From: BPIH01 sp042408535
Lineage (GTDB): Bacteria; Chloroflexota; Limnocylindria; Limnocylindrales; CSP1-4
Assembly: GCA_042408535.1 (NCBI GenBank)
Contig: JBHORA010000187.1
Span: forward strand, 1-45,973
Direction of reading: 5' to 3'
DNA: 45,973 nucleotides
Positions 30,906 to 38,189 of this stretch are shown piece after piece (within the stretch, counting starts at the first letter, position 1; every line of letters begins with the position of its first letter). The notes under the pieces were generated by a model, which saw nothing but the letters and a program-made list of their open reading frames with translations, ran no database searches and had not been told where the DNA came from. A program made the translations under genes and the position numbers.

Positions 30906-30946
30906 ATCCCGACCAATCTAGTCGACTATTGCCAGCCGGTCGGGAT
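30906..30946. promoter_or_regulatory. Nested inverted repeats upstream of DUF4395
   Basis: ATCCCGACC (30906-30914) and GGTCGGGAT (30938-30946) are a perfect 9-bp inverted repeat around 23 nt that contain the 10-bp palindrome TAGTCGACTA (30919-30928). A TAGTGT -10-like box (minus strand, 30906-30901) lies at the edge. Could be an operator for DUF4395 or an RNA hairpin. Confidence 0.45.
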
Positions 30947-30984
30947 TGGGCGGCCCTCGTTGCCGCCAGGTCGGTGCTGGTCTC

Positions 30985-31080
30985 CGCGCGCCCGTCCGGG
31001 CGCCCGTCCCGGCGCGTCCCCGGGCTCGTCCCCGGGCTCGTCCCGGCGCGTCCCCGGGCTCGTGCCCGCCCTCGTCGCGA
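30985..31080. repeat. GC-rich low-complexity repeat tract
   Basis: Repeats of CCCGGGCTCGTC-like 12-bp units with related C/G runs. Together with 30898-30984 and 31081-31200 this forms a stretch of about 345 bp without a supported gene; the open frames across it are rich in Arg/Pro and look spurious. Confidence 0.6.
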
Positions 31081-31203
31081 TGCCCGTACCGGCGGCCGTC
31101 CGGATGTGTGCAAGCCACGTCCGGGGGAGGAGCGAAAGAAGCGTGCCGCCCCCGCTCTGGAGGCGCCTGCGATCCTCGAGGGAACCCCCGACCGACTTCG
31201 CAC

Positions 31204-31239
31204 TTGCATGCTTATGCGAGGCCAGTGTATAGTCATGCA
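31204..31239 (+). promoter_or_regulatory. arg operon promoter overlapping two ARG-box-like sites
   Basis: TTGCAT (31204-31209), 18-nt spacer, TATAGT (31228-31233): a good promoter. TTGCATGCTTATGCGA (31204-31219) is an inverted repeat close to the TTGCAT-N4-ATGCAA half-site pair of actinobacterial ArgR, and TGTATAGTCATGCA (31226-31239) is a weaker second copy covering the -10. Two adjacent boxes fit binding of an ArgR hexamer; the ArgR encoded at 34764-35366 is the likely repressor. Confidence 0.6.
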
Positions 31240-31242
31240 GCC

Positions 31243-31314
31243 ATGACGGTGGTCCCCTCGATCGCCTCGACCTCTCCTCGGCGGCCGTCGGTGAGCGGCC
31301 CCGTGTGCCCGTGA
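31243..31314 (+). CDS. Candidate 23-residue leader peptide before argC
   Basis: ATG 31243 lies 9 nt after the TATAGT -10 box, so the mRNA would begin at or just before it (leaderless). The 23-codon frame (MTVVPSIASTSPRRP...) ends with TGA 31312-31314, which overlaps argC's GTG 31311 as GTGA. argC has no ribosome site of its own, so re-initiation after this ORF is a plausible way to start it. It contains one Arg-Arg pair. No homology known. Confidence 0.45.
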   Translation: MTVVPSIASTSPRRPSVSGPVCP

Positions 31315-32462
31315 GCGCGCGCCTGGAGGCGACCGAGCGGATCGAGGCGGACCGCCGGCTGGAGCAGCCACAACCCGGCCTCCCACGTTCCGCTCGGAGC
31401 CACGGTCCGGCAGGGGCCATCCGTGTCGCCATCGTCGGCGCGACCGGGTACGTCGGGGCCGAGCTCGTTCGACTCCTCGCCCGTCACCCGAACGTCGAGA
31501 TCGCCGGCCTCGTCGGCCGCGATCGCAAGGACGAGCCCATCGAACGGATCCACGCCCACCTCGGGGCCACGGGCCTGCGGGTCGACGAAGAGCTCCCGGA
31601 AGCCGACGCCGTCTTCCTCGCCATCCCCCACGGCGTTGCGGCCGGCTTCGTCCCCGAGCTCGTCGAGCGCGGAGCGACGATCATCGACCTCGGACCGGAC
31701 TTCCGCCTCCGTGACCCGGCCGATTACCCGCGCTGGTACGGCTTCGAGCATCCCCGACCCGATCTCCTGGCGACCGCTGTCTACGGCCTCCCGGAGCTTC
31801 ATCGGGCCGAGCTCGTCGCCCTCCAGAGAGCCGAAACCGCCATCGTCGGCTCGCCGGGCTGCTACCCCACGGCCACCCTCCTCGCCCTCGCCCCCCTCGC
31901 CCGCGCCGGGCTCATCGCCGACCTCGTCGTCGATGCCAAGAGCGGGGTTTCGGGGGCCGGGCGGAGCCTCAAGGCTGAGCTGCTCTACGGCGAAGTGAAC
32001 GAGTCCGTCCGCGCCTACGGGATCGGCGGCCACCGCCACGTCGCCGAGATCGAGCAGGAGCTCGCCCTCCTCGGCGAAGGGGCCGGCCGGCCGAACCCGG
32101 GAGGGGCGGCAGTCGACTTCCTGCCCCACGTCGTCCCGATGACCCGCGGCATCCTCAGCGCCTGCCACGTCCGACCGAGCCGCCCCGTCGAGCAAGCCGA
32201 GCTCGACGCCCTCTACGCCGAGGCCTACGCCGGCGAGCCCTTCGTGACCGTCTCCGATACTCCGCCGACGACGAAGCAGGTCCTCGGCAGCAACTACGCC
32301 CGGGTCTTCGTCCACGCCGACCGGCGGACCGGGAGGATCCTCGCCATCGGCGTCGTCGACAACCTCGTGAAGGGTGCCGCCGGCCAGGCGATCCAGGCCT
32401 TCAACCTCGTCCACGGGCTGCCCGAAACGGCCGGTCTCGAGCAGCTCCCCCTCGCTCCGTAG
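31311..32462 (+). CDS. argC: N-acetyl-gamma-glutamyl-phosphate reductase
   Basis: 383 residues. Reduces N-acetylglutamyl phosphate to the semialdehyde, third step of arginine synthesis. NADP motif VAIVGATGYVGAELVRLLARHP at about residue 38, catalytic Cys in VGSPGCYPTATLLAL, SGVSGAGRSLKAELLYGEVNESVRAYGIGGHRHVAEIEQEL and C-terminal VVDNLVKGAAGQAIQAFNLVHGLPETAGL. The 35 residues before the Rossmann motif are an extra, disordered-looking stretch. Starts at GTG 31311 (overlap with the leader ORF) or GTG 31305. argJ begins 2 nt after its stop. Confidence 0.95.
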   Translation: MSARLEATERIEADRRLEQPQPGLPRSARSHGPAGAIRVAIVGATGYVGAELVRLLARHPNVEIAGLVGRDRKDEPIERIHAHLGATGLRVDEELPEADAVFLAIPHGVAAGFVPELVERGATIIDLGPDFRLRDPADYPRWYGFEHPRPDLLATAVYGLPELHRAELVALQRAETAIVGSPGCYPTATLLALAPLARAGLIADLVVDAKSGVSGAGRSLKAELLYGEVNESVRAYGIGGHRHVAEIEQELALLGEGAGRPNPGGAAVDFLPHVVPMTRGILSACHVRPSRPVEQAELDALYAEAYAGEPFVTVSDTPPTTKQVLGSNYARVFVHADRRTGRILAIGVVDNLVKGAAGQAIQAFNLVHGLPETAGLEQLPLAP

Positions 32463-32464
32463 GG

Positions 32465-33946
32465 ATGACCCTCGGCTGGCGCACACGCGCCGAGGACCGG
32501 CGCGACGTCCTCGACCCGCTGCCGACGGACCTGCCAGAGGTGGAATATCGGCCGGTTATGCCGGGCGGCTTCGTCGCCGGTGGGACGAGTGCCGGCATCA
32601 AGGCCTCCGGCCGGCCCGACCTGGCGGTCGTCGCCACCCTGCCCCGCCGCGAAGCACCCTCGGAAACCGTCGAGCACCCCTCCCGCCTCACCGATCGAAC
32701 CGATCCCGCTCGACAATCCACCCGGGCCCCCGCCGCCGCCGCCGCCGTCTTCACCCCGAACCGCTTCGCCGCAGCGCCGGTCGTCGTCTCGCGCCGCCAC
32801 CTGGCCGCCACGGCTCCCGACGGCGCCGGTCGCTACGGCTGGACGACTGGGATCGTATCGACGAGCGGCTGCGCGAACGCGGCGACCGGGGCCGCTGGCC
32901 TCGCCGATCAGGAGACCGTCGCCAGCTGGCTCGCCGGACACCTCGGCACCGGGGCCGAGACGATCCTCACCCTCTCCACTGGCGTCATCGGGACGCGGCT
33001 CCCCCTCGAGCGAGTCGCCCGCGGCCTCGAAGCGCTCGTGCCGACCCTGGGCGCCGACGACGACGCCCTCGCCGCGGCCGCCCGGGCCCTCATGACCACC
33101 GATAGCCGCCCGAAGTGGGCGACGACCACCCTCGTCCTCCCCGATCCCGACGGACTCGCCGCCCGAGCCGTCCGGGTGACGGGGATCGCCAAGGGGGTCG
33201 GCATGATCCATCCCCGAATGGCGACGATGCTCGCCGTCCTCCTGACCGACGCCAGCGTTGCCCCGGCCGACCTCGCCCGCCTCCTCCGTCCGGTCGTCGC
33301 CCGCACCTGGAACCAGCTCACCATCGACGGCGACACGAGCACGAACGACACCGTTTTCCTCCTCGCCTCGGGCGCCGCCGGGAGTGCCGAGGTCCGGCCG
33401 GGAACGGCCGAGGCCGCGGCCCTCGCTCGGGCCATCGAGGCCGTCGCCCGCGACCTCGCCCGTCAGCAGGCAGCCGACGGCGAAGGTGCGACGACCCTCA
33501 TCACCTGCCAGGTCAGCGGCGCCGTCGACGACGTCGAGGCCCGCGCCGTCGCCCGAGCCGTCGTCGCATCGAGCCTCGTCAAGGCCGCCGTCCACGGCCG
33601 CGACCCGAACTGGGGCCGGATCGCCGCGGCGGCGGGAAACGCCCTCCTGCCCGAGGCCGTCGTCCTCGAGGCCGCCGGCCTCCCGCCGGACGAGGCCGAG
33701 CGGCGGGCCGGCCGACCGGCCCTCGTCGAGCCCGACCGCCTCCGGATCGCCATCGCCGGCCATGGCGTCTTCGATGGGGCAGCCGGCGGGCCCCTCTCCT
33801 TCGACCGGGACGCCGCCCGAGCGGCGATGGCTGCCCCCGAGTGCCTCATCCGACTCGACCTCGGCCTGGGGTCGGGCAGGGGCGAGGCCTTCGGCTGCGA
33901 CCTGAGCGAGGCGTACGTCGTCGAGAACTCGGAGTACACGACGTGA
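32465..33946 (+). CDS. argJ: Bifunctional ornithine acetyltransferase/N-acetylglutamate synthase
   Basis: 493 residues, against about 400 in most ArgJ. Transfers acetyl from acetylornithine to glutamate, making the pathway cyclic. Autoproteolysis and nucleophile Thr in MIHPRMATMLAVLLTDA (canonical KGSGMIHPNMATMLA; here KGVGMIHPRMATML), substrate region TSTNDTVFLLASG and NWGRIAAAAGNA, and the conserved C-terminus NSEYTT. The extra length comes from about 30 N-terminal residues and an insert of about 30 residues between VVATLP and AAVFTPNRF. Start ATG 32465; ATG 32558 (GGFVAGG) would give the family's usual N-terminus. Overlaps argB by GTGA. Confidence 0.93.
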   Translation: MTLGWRTRAEDRRDVLDPLPTDLPEVEYRPVMPGGFVAGGTSAGIKASGRPDLAVVATLPRREAPSETVEHPSRLTDRTDPARQSTRAPAAAAAVFTPNRFAAAPVVVSRRHLAATAPDGAGRYGWTTGIVSTSGCANAATGAAGLADQETVASWLAGHLGTGAETILTLSTGVIGTRLPLERVARGLEALVPTLGADDDALAAAARALMTTDSRPKWATTTLVLPDPDGLAARAVRVTGIAKGVGMIHPRMATMLAVLLTDASVAPADLARLLRPVVARTWNQLTIDGDTSTNDTVFLLASGAAGSAEVRPGTAEAAALARAIEAVARDLARQQAADGEGATTLITCQVSGAVDDVEARAVARAVVASSLVKAAVHGRDPNWGRIAAAAGNALLPEAVVLEAAGLPPDEAERRAGRPALVEPDRLRIAIAGHGVFDGAAGGPLSFDRDAARAAMAAPECLIRLDLGLGSGRGEAFGCDLSEAYVVENSEYTT

Positions 33947-34767
33947 GCGAGATCGTCGTCCTCAAACTCGGCGGCACGACCCTCGCCGAGCAGCAGCACG
34001 TCCTCGCCGAGGTCGCTGCCGTGTCGCGACACCGGCCGATCGTCGTCGTCCATGGCGGCGGCAAGCGGATGACCGAGTGGCTCGACCGCCTCGGGGTGGC
34101 GACCCGCTTCGAGGGCGGCCTTCGGGTCACCGACCAGGCGGCGGTCGAGGTCGCCGCGGCGGTCCTCCGGGGGATCGTGAACTCCGAGCTCGTCGCCGCC
34201 CTTCGGAGCCTCGGCGTCGACGCCGTCGGCCTCTCGGGCGTCGACGGCGGGCTCCTCGTCGCCGAGCGGGTCCCCGACGTCGGCTTTGTCGCCCACGTCG
34301 TCGGCCTCCGCCGCGACCTCCTCGACAGCCTCCTCGTCGCCGGCCAGGTCCCGGTCGTCGCCCCCCTCGCCCGCGACGAGGAGGGGATCGTCTGCAACGT
34401 CAACGCCGACGACGCCGCGGCCGGGATCGCCGCCGGGCTCGGGGCGCGCCAGCTCGTCCTCATGACCGACGTCGACGGCGTCCGTGACGCCGACGGCCGG
34501 AAGATCGCGACCCTCACCGCCGAGGAGGCCGAGGCGCTCATCGCCGCCGGGGTCATCTCGGGCGGGATGGTCCCGAAGGTTCGGGCCGCCCTCTCGGCCC
34601 TCGTCTGGGACGGGGCCGAGGCGATCATCGCCGACTCCTCGGTCCCGGGCGCCCTCCGCCGAGCCCTCGAGGATCCCGCGTTCGGGACCCGGATCTCGGC
34701 CCGACGGACCGCCGGGGCGGGTCTCGCCGCCGCGGCCCCCCGCCCGTCCCCGGAGGCCGCCCCGTGA
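33943..34767 (+). CDS. argB: Acetylglutamate kinase
   Basis: 274 residues. Phosphorylates N-acetylglutamate. VVLKLGGTTL at the N-terminus, VVVHGGGKRMTEWLDRLG, GGLRVTDQAAVEVA, the CNVNADDAAAGIAAGL stretch, LVLMTDVDGV and ISGGMVPKVRAAL define the family. The C-terminus has a short Ala/Pro tail. Starts with GTG overlapping argJ's stop and ends overlapping argR's GTG by 4 nt. Confidence 0.95.
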   Translation: MSEIVVLKLGGTTLAEQQHVLAEVAAVSRHRPIVVVHGGGKRMTEWLDRLGVATRFEGGLRVTDQAAVEVAAAVLRGIVNSELVAALRSLGVDAVGLSGVDGGLLVAERVPDVGFVAHVVGLRRDLLDSLLVAGQVPVVAPLARDEEGIVCNVNADDAAAGIAAGLGARQLVLMTDVDGVRDADGRKIATLTAEEAEALIAAGVISGGMVPKVRAALSALVWDGAEAIIADSSVPGALRRALEDPAFGTRISARRTAGAGLAAAAPRPSPEAAP

Positions 34768-35366
34768 GCACGCCCCGGCCGCCGACGCTCCCCCGCCCGG
34801 GAGCACCGGGCGCCCTCGAGGCGAAGCGGGCCCGCCAGCAGGCGATCCGGGAGATCGTCGCCCGCCGCCCGATCACGAGCCAGGTCGAGCTGGCCGAGGC
34901 CCTCGCCGAGCGGGGCTTCGAGGTCACCCAGGCGACGGTCAGTCGGGACGTCGCCGAGCTCGGCCTCGTCAAGGTCGCCCGGGGCGAACGCCATGTCTAC
35001 GTCGCCCCGGAGGATCTCGCCGCGGCCACGGGGCCCGGTCTCACCGGTCAGGGCGGGCAAGGCACGGCCGCCGGGACCTCGGCGGCCGACGAGCGACTCC
35101 GCCGGATCCTCGCCGACATCCCCCTCACCGTCCGCCGGAGCGGCCTCATCCTCCTCCTCATCGGGACCCCGGGCACGGCGAGCATCGTCGCCCAGGCCAT
35201 CGACGATTCCTCGCTCCAGGAGCAGGAGGGGACGCTCGCCGGCGACAATACAACCCTCGTCCTCTTCGCCGACGAGGCCCGCCTCGAGCGCTGGCTCCGC
35301 CGCTTCCGGGAGCTCCAGGCCGCCGCGGCCTCGTCGCCGACCCTGACCACGGAGGCTCTTCGATGA
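34764..35366 (+). CDS. argR: Arginine repressor
   Basis: 200 residues, longer than the usual 150-160 because of a 20-residue Pro-rich start and a Gly/Ala linker. N-terminal winged HTH (RQQAIREIVARRPITSQVELAEALAERGFEVTQATVSRDVAELGLVKV) and C-terminal hexamerisation/arginine domain (GLILLLIGTPGTASIVAQAIDD). The arginine-binding GDD motif reads GDN (LAGDNTTLV), so the second Asp is Asn. It should bind the ARG-box pair before argC. Overlaps argB (GTGA) and argG (ATGA), so repressor and enzymes are made together. Confidence 0.94.
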   Translation: MSTPRPPTLPRPGAPGALEAKRARQQAIREIVARRPITSQVELAEALAERGFEVTQATVSRDVAELGLVKVARGERHVYVAPEDLAAATGPGLTGQGGQGTAAGTSAADERLRRILADIPLTVRRSGLILLLIGTPGTASIVAQAIDDSSLQEQEGTLAGDNTTLVLFADEARLERWLRRFRELQAAAASSPTLTTEALR

Positions 35367-36655
35367 AGAAGGTCGTCCTCGCCTATTCGGGCGGGCTCGA
35401 TACCTCGGTCGCCGTCGCCTGGCTGAAGGAGCAGTACGGCGTCGAGGTCGTCACCCTCACCGTCGACGTCGGCGGCGGCTCGCTGAAGGAGGGCGTCGAG
35501 CGGCGGGCCCTGAGTGCCGGCGCCTCGCGGGCCTACGTCGTCGATGCCCGGGAGCGGTTCGTCAAGAGTTTCGTCTGGCCCCACCTCCAGGCAAACGCCC
35601 TCTATCAGGGCACGTACCCCCTGGCGACCGCCCTCGCCCGCCCGCTCATCGCCCAGCTCCTCGTCGAGGTCGCCCAGCGCGAAGGCGCCGACGCCGTCGC
35701 CCACGGCTGCACCGGCAAGGGCAACGACCAGGTCCGCTTCGACGTCGCCGTCCACGCCCTCGATCCGGGGCTCACCGTCGTCGCCCCGATGCGGGTCGGG
35801 ATGGGCCTGACCCGGGAGCAGTCGATCGACTACGCGGCGGCCCGCGGGATCGAGGTCCCGGTAACGAAGGCCTCACCGTACTCCATCGACGTCAACATCT
35901 GGGGCCGCTCCTGCGAAGCGGGGATCCTCGAGGACCCCTGGCTCGAGCCTCCCGAGGACGCCTTCGCCTGGACCGTCCCGCCGTCGCAGGCGCCGGACCC
36001 GGTCGAGGTCGTCATCGGCTTCGGCGGCGGGATCCCGGTCAGCCTCGACGGCCAGGAGCTCGGGCCGGTCGAGCTCGTCGACCGGCTGAATGCCCTCGGC
36101 GGCGCCCACGGGGTCGGCCGGATCGACCACGTCGAGGACCGGCTCGTCGGGATCAAGAGCCGGGAGATCTACGAGGCGCCGGCGGCGACGATCCTCCACA
36201 CCGCCCATCGAGCCCTCGAGTCGCTGACGCTCACGAAGGACACGCTCCGCTTCAACCGCCTCGTCGCCGACGAGCTGGCCCGCCTCACATACGACGGGCT
36301 CTGGTTCAGCGCCCTCCACCGCGACCTCCGCGGCTACGTCATGTCGTCCCAGCGGGTCGTCTCGGGCGAGGTCCGGGTCCGGCTCGACCACGGCCAGGCG
36401 ATCGTGACGGGGCGGCGCTCGCCGCTCTCCCTCTACGACAAGAACCTGGCCACGTACGACGAGGGCGACGCCTTCGACCATCGGAGCGCGGTCGGCTTCA
36501 TCGAGATCTTCGGGCTGCCGTTGCGAGTCGAGGCGGCCCGCCACGGGGCGGTCGGCGCCCACCACGGCGCGGCCTGGACCTGGACGGATCCGCTCCTCGA
36601 GACGCTCCCGACCAGCGTGACCGACGGGGCCGCCGCCGGGGCGGGCAGGGCGTAG
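35363..36655 (+). CDS. argG: Argininosuccinate synthase
   Basis: 430 residues. Joins citrulline and aspartate with ATP. P-loop-like AYSGGLDTSVAVAWLKEQYG at residues 7-26, GCTGKGNDQVRFD, APMRVGMGLTREQSIDYAAARGIEVP, SIDVNIWGRSCEAGILEDP, and GIKSREIYEAPAATILHTAHRALE are diagnostic. Length slightly above the usual 400. ATG overlaps the argR stop (ATGA). Ends 18 nt from convergent argH. Ornithine carbamoyltransferase (argF) and acetylornithine aminotransferase (argD) are not in this cluster. Confidence 0.96.
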   Translation: MKKVVLAYSGGLDTSVAVAWLKEQYGVEVVTLTVDVGGGSLKEGVERRALSAGASRAYVVDARERFVKSFVWPHLQANALYQGTYPLATALARPLIAQLLVEVAQREGADAVAHGCTGKGNDQVRFDVAVHALDPGLTVVAPMRVGMGLTREQSIDYAAARGIEVPVTKASPYSIDVNIWGRSCEAGILEDPWLEPPEDAFAWTVPPSQAPDPVEVVIGFGGGIPVSLDGQELGPVELVDRLNALGGAHGVGRIDHVEDRLVGIKSREIYEAPAATILHTAHRALESLTLTKDTLRFNRLVADELARLTYDGLWFSALHRDLRGYVMSSQRVVSGEVRVRLDHGQAIVTGRRSPLSLYDKNLATYDEGDAFDHRSAVGFIEIFGLPLRVEAARHGAVGAHHGAAWTWTDPLLETLPTSVTDGAAAGAGRA

Positions 36656-36673
36656 CGCGCGCTCCGCTCCCGA

Positions 36674-38110
36674 CTAGGGTTCGTCTCCGGTTCGCTCGGC
36701 CTCCAGGCGAGCCTTGGCTGCGGCCAGGGCCGCCCGGACCCGGTTCGGTGCCGTGCCCCCGACGACGTCGCAGGAGGCGAGCGCCCCCTCGATCGAGGCC
36801 GCCGCCCGGACCACGTCGCCGATCCCGGGCTCGCTGGCAAGGGCTGCGGCGATCGGGTCGCCCGCCGCACCGAGGGCGATCCCGATCATCGCGTCGGGCA
36901 CCTCCGCCAGGCCGATCCCGGCCTCCTCCGCCTGGGCGACGAGGGAACCGACGATGTGGTGGGCGACCCGGAACGGCACGCCTCGCCGGACGAGGGCGTC
37001 GGCGACGGCGGTCGCCGTCGTGTAGCCCTCCTCGGCCGCCTCCCGCATCCGGGCGGCGTCGACGGTCAGCGTCTCGACGAGCCCGGCCATGACCCCGAGC
37101 GACGCCTCCAGGGTCCGAACGGCCCCGAACAGGAACCCCTTGTCCTCCTGGAGGTCGCGCTGGTAGGCGAGCGGCAGCCCCTTGAGCAGGGCGAGCATCC
37201 CGGCCAGCGCCCCGATGACCGTCGCCGCCCGCCCCCGGACGAGCTCGGCCGGGTCGGGGTTCCGCTTGTTCGGCATCATCGAGCTCCCGGTCGAGAAGGC
37301 GTCGGCGACCCGGACGAAGCCGAAGCGGGGGTTCGACCACCAGGTGATCTCTTCCGCGAGCCGCGAGCAGTGGACCATCGCCAGGGCGACGGCGGCGAGG
37401 ACTTCGACGACGAAGTCGCGGTCCGAGACGGCGTCGAGGGAGTTCGCCGTGACCCCGTCGAAGCCGAGCTCGCGGGCCGTCGTCTCGCGGTCCAAGGGAT
37501 AGCCCGCCCCGGCGAGGGCGCCCGAGCCGAGGGGGCTCACGTTCAGCCGCCGCCGGGCATCGGCGAGCCGGCCCCGGTCCCGCTCGAGCATCTCGACGTA
37601 GGCGAGGAGGTGGTGGGCGAAGAGGACGGGCTGGGCCGGCTGGATGTGGGTCGTCCCGGGCAGCACGGCCTCCCCCTCCCGCTCGGCGAGGTCGACGAGG
37701 GCGCGCTCCAAGTCGACGGCGGCCCGATCGAGGCGGTCGATCGCCCGCCGCGTCCAGAGCCGGAGGTCCGTCGCCACCTGGTCGTTTCGCGACCGCCCGG
37801 TGTGGAGCTTCCCGGCGAGCGGCCCGATTCGCTCGGCGAGGGCGGCCTCGAGGTTCAGGTGGACGTCCTCGAGCTCCGGGTCCCAGACGAACGTCCCGGC
37901 CTCGATCTCGGCCTTCAGGGCTTCGAGGCCGCCGACGAGGCCCTCGACCTCGGCCTCGGTGAGGAGACCCGCCCGGCCGAGGCCGCGGACGTGGGCGATC
38001 GACCCCGCGAGGTCGTCGAGGGCGAGCTCGCGGTCGATCTCGACGGAGCGGGTAAAGTCGGCAGTGCGCTGATCGGTCTGGCCGCTGAAGCGGCCACCCC
38101 AGAGTCGCAT
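36674..38110 (-). CDS. argH: Argininosuccinate lyase
   Basis: 478 residues. Splits argininosuccinate into arginine and fumarate. LWGGRFSGQTDQRTADFTRSVEID, DVHLNLEAALAERIG, HTGRSRNDQVATDLRLW, TTHIQPAQPVLFAHHLLAY and the fumarase-superfamily signature GSSMMPNKRNPDPAELVRGR are all intact. The gene is on the opposite strand to argG, with 18 nt between stop codons, so it is not cotranscribed. A TACCAT box lies at 38154-38159, about 45 nt upstream. Confidence 0.96.
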   Translation of the reverse strand: MRLWGGRFSGQTDQRTADFTRSVEIDRELALDDLAGSIAHVRGLGRAGLLTEAEVEGLVGGLEALKAEIEAGTFVWDPELEDVHLNLEAALAERIGPLAGKLHTGRSRNDQVATDLRLWTRRAIDRLDRAAVDLERALVDLAEREGEAVLPGTTHIQPAQPVLFAHHLLAYVEMLERDRGRLADARRRLNVSPLGSGALAGAGYPLDRETTARELGFDGVTANSLDAVSDRDFVVEVLAAVALAMVHCSRLAEEITWWSNPRFGFVRVADAFSTGSSMMPNKRNPDPAELVRGRAATVIGALAGMLALLKGLPLAYQRDLQEDKGFLFGAVRTLEASLGVMAGLVETLTVDAARMREAAEEGYTTATAVADALVRRGVPFRVAHHIVGSLVAQAEEAGIGLAEVPDAMIGIALGAAGDPIAAALASEPGIGDVVRAAASIEGALASCDVVGGTAPNRVRAALAAAKARLEAERTGDEP

Positions 38111-38189
38111 CGGTCGGGTCGGGCCTCAAGCAGGAGCGGGGGCTGTCGGGGGGATGGTACCGTCGCCGTCGGGGCTCGGCCGGACCCCG

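Noticed and set aside
30946..31314. 122-codon plus-strand frame before argC
   Set aside because: Its first 100 codons run through Arg/Pro-rich GC repeats and the arg promoter; only the last 23 codons after ATG 31243 merit attention.
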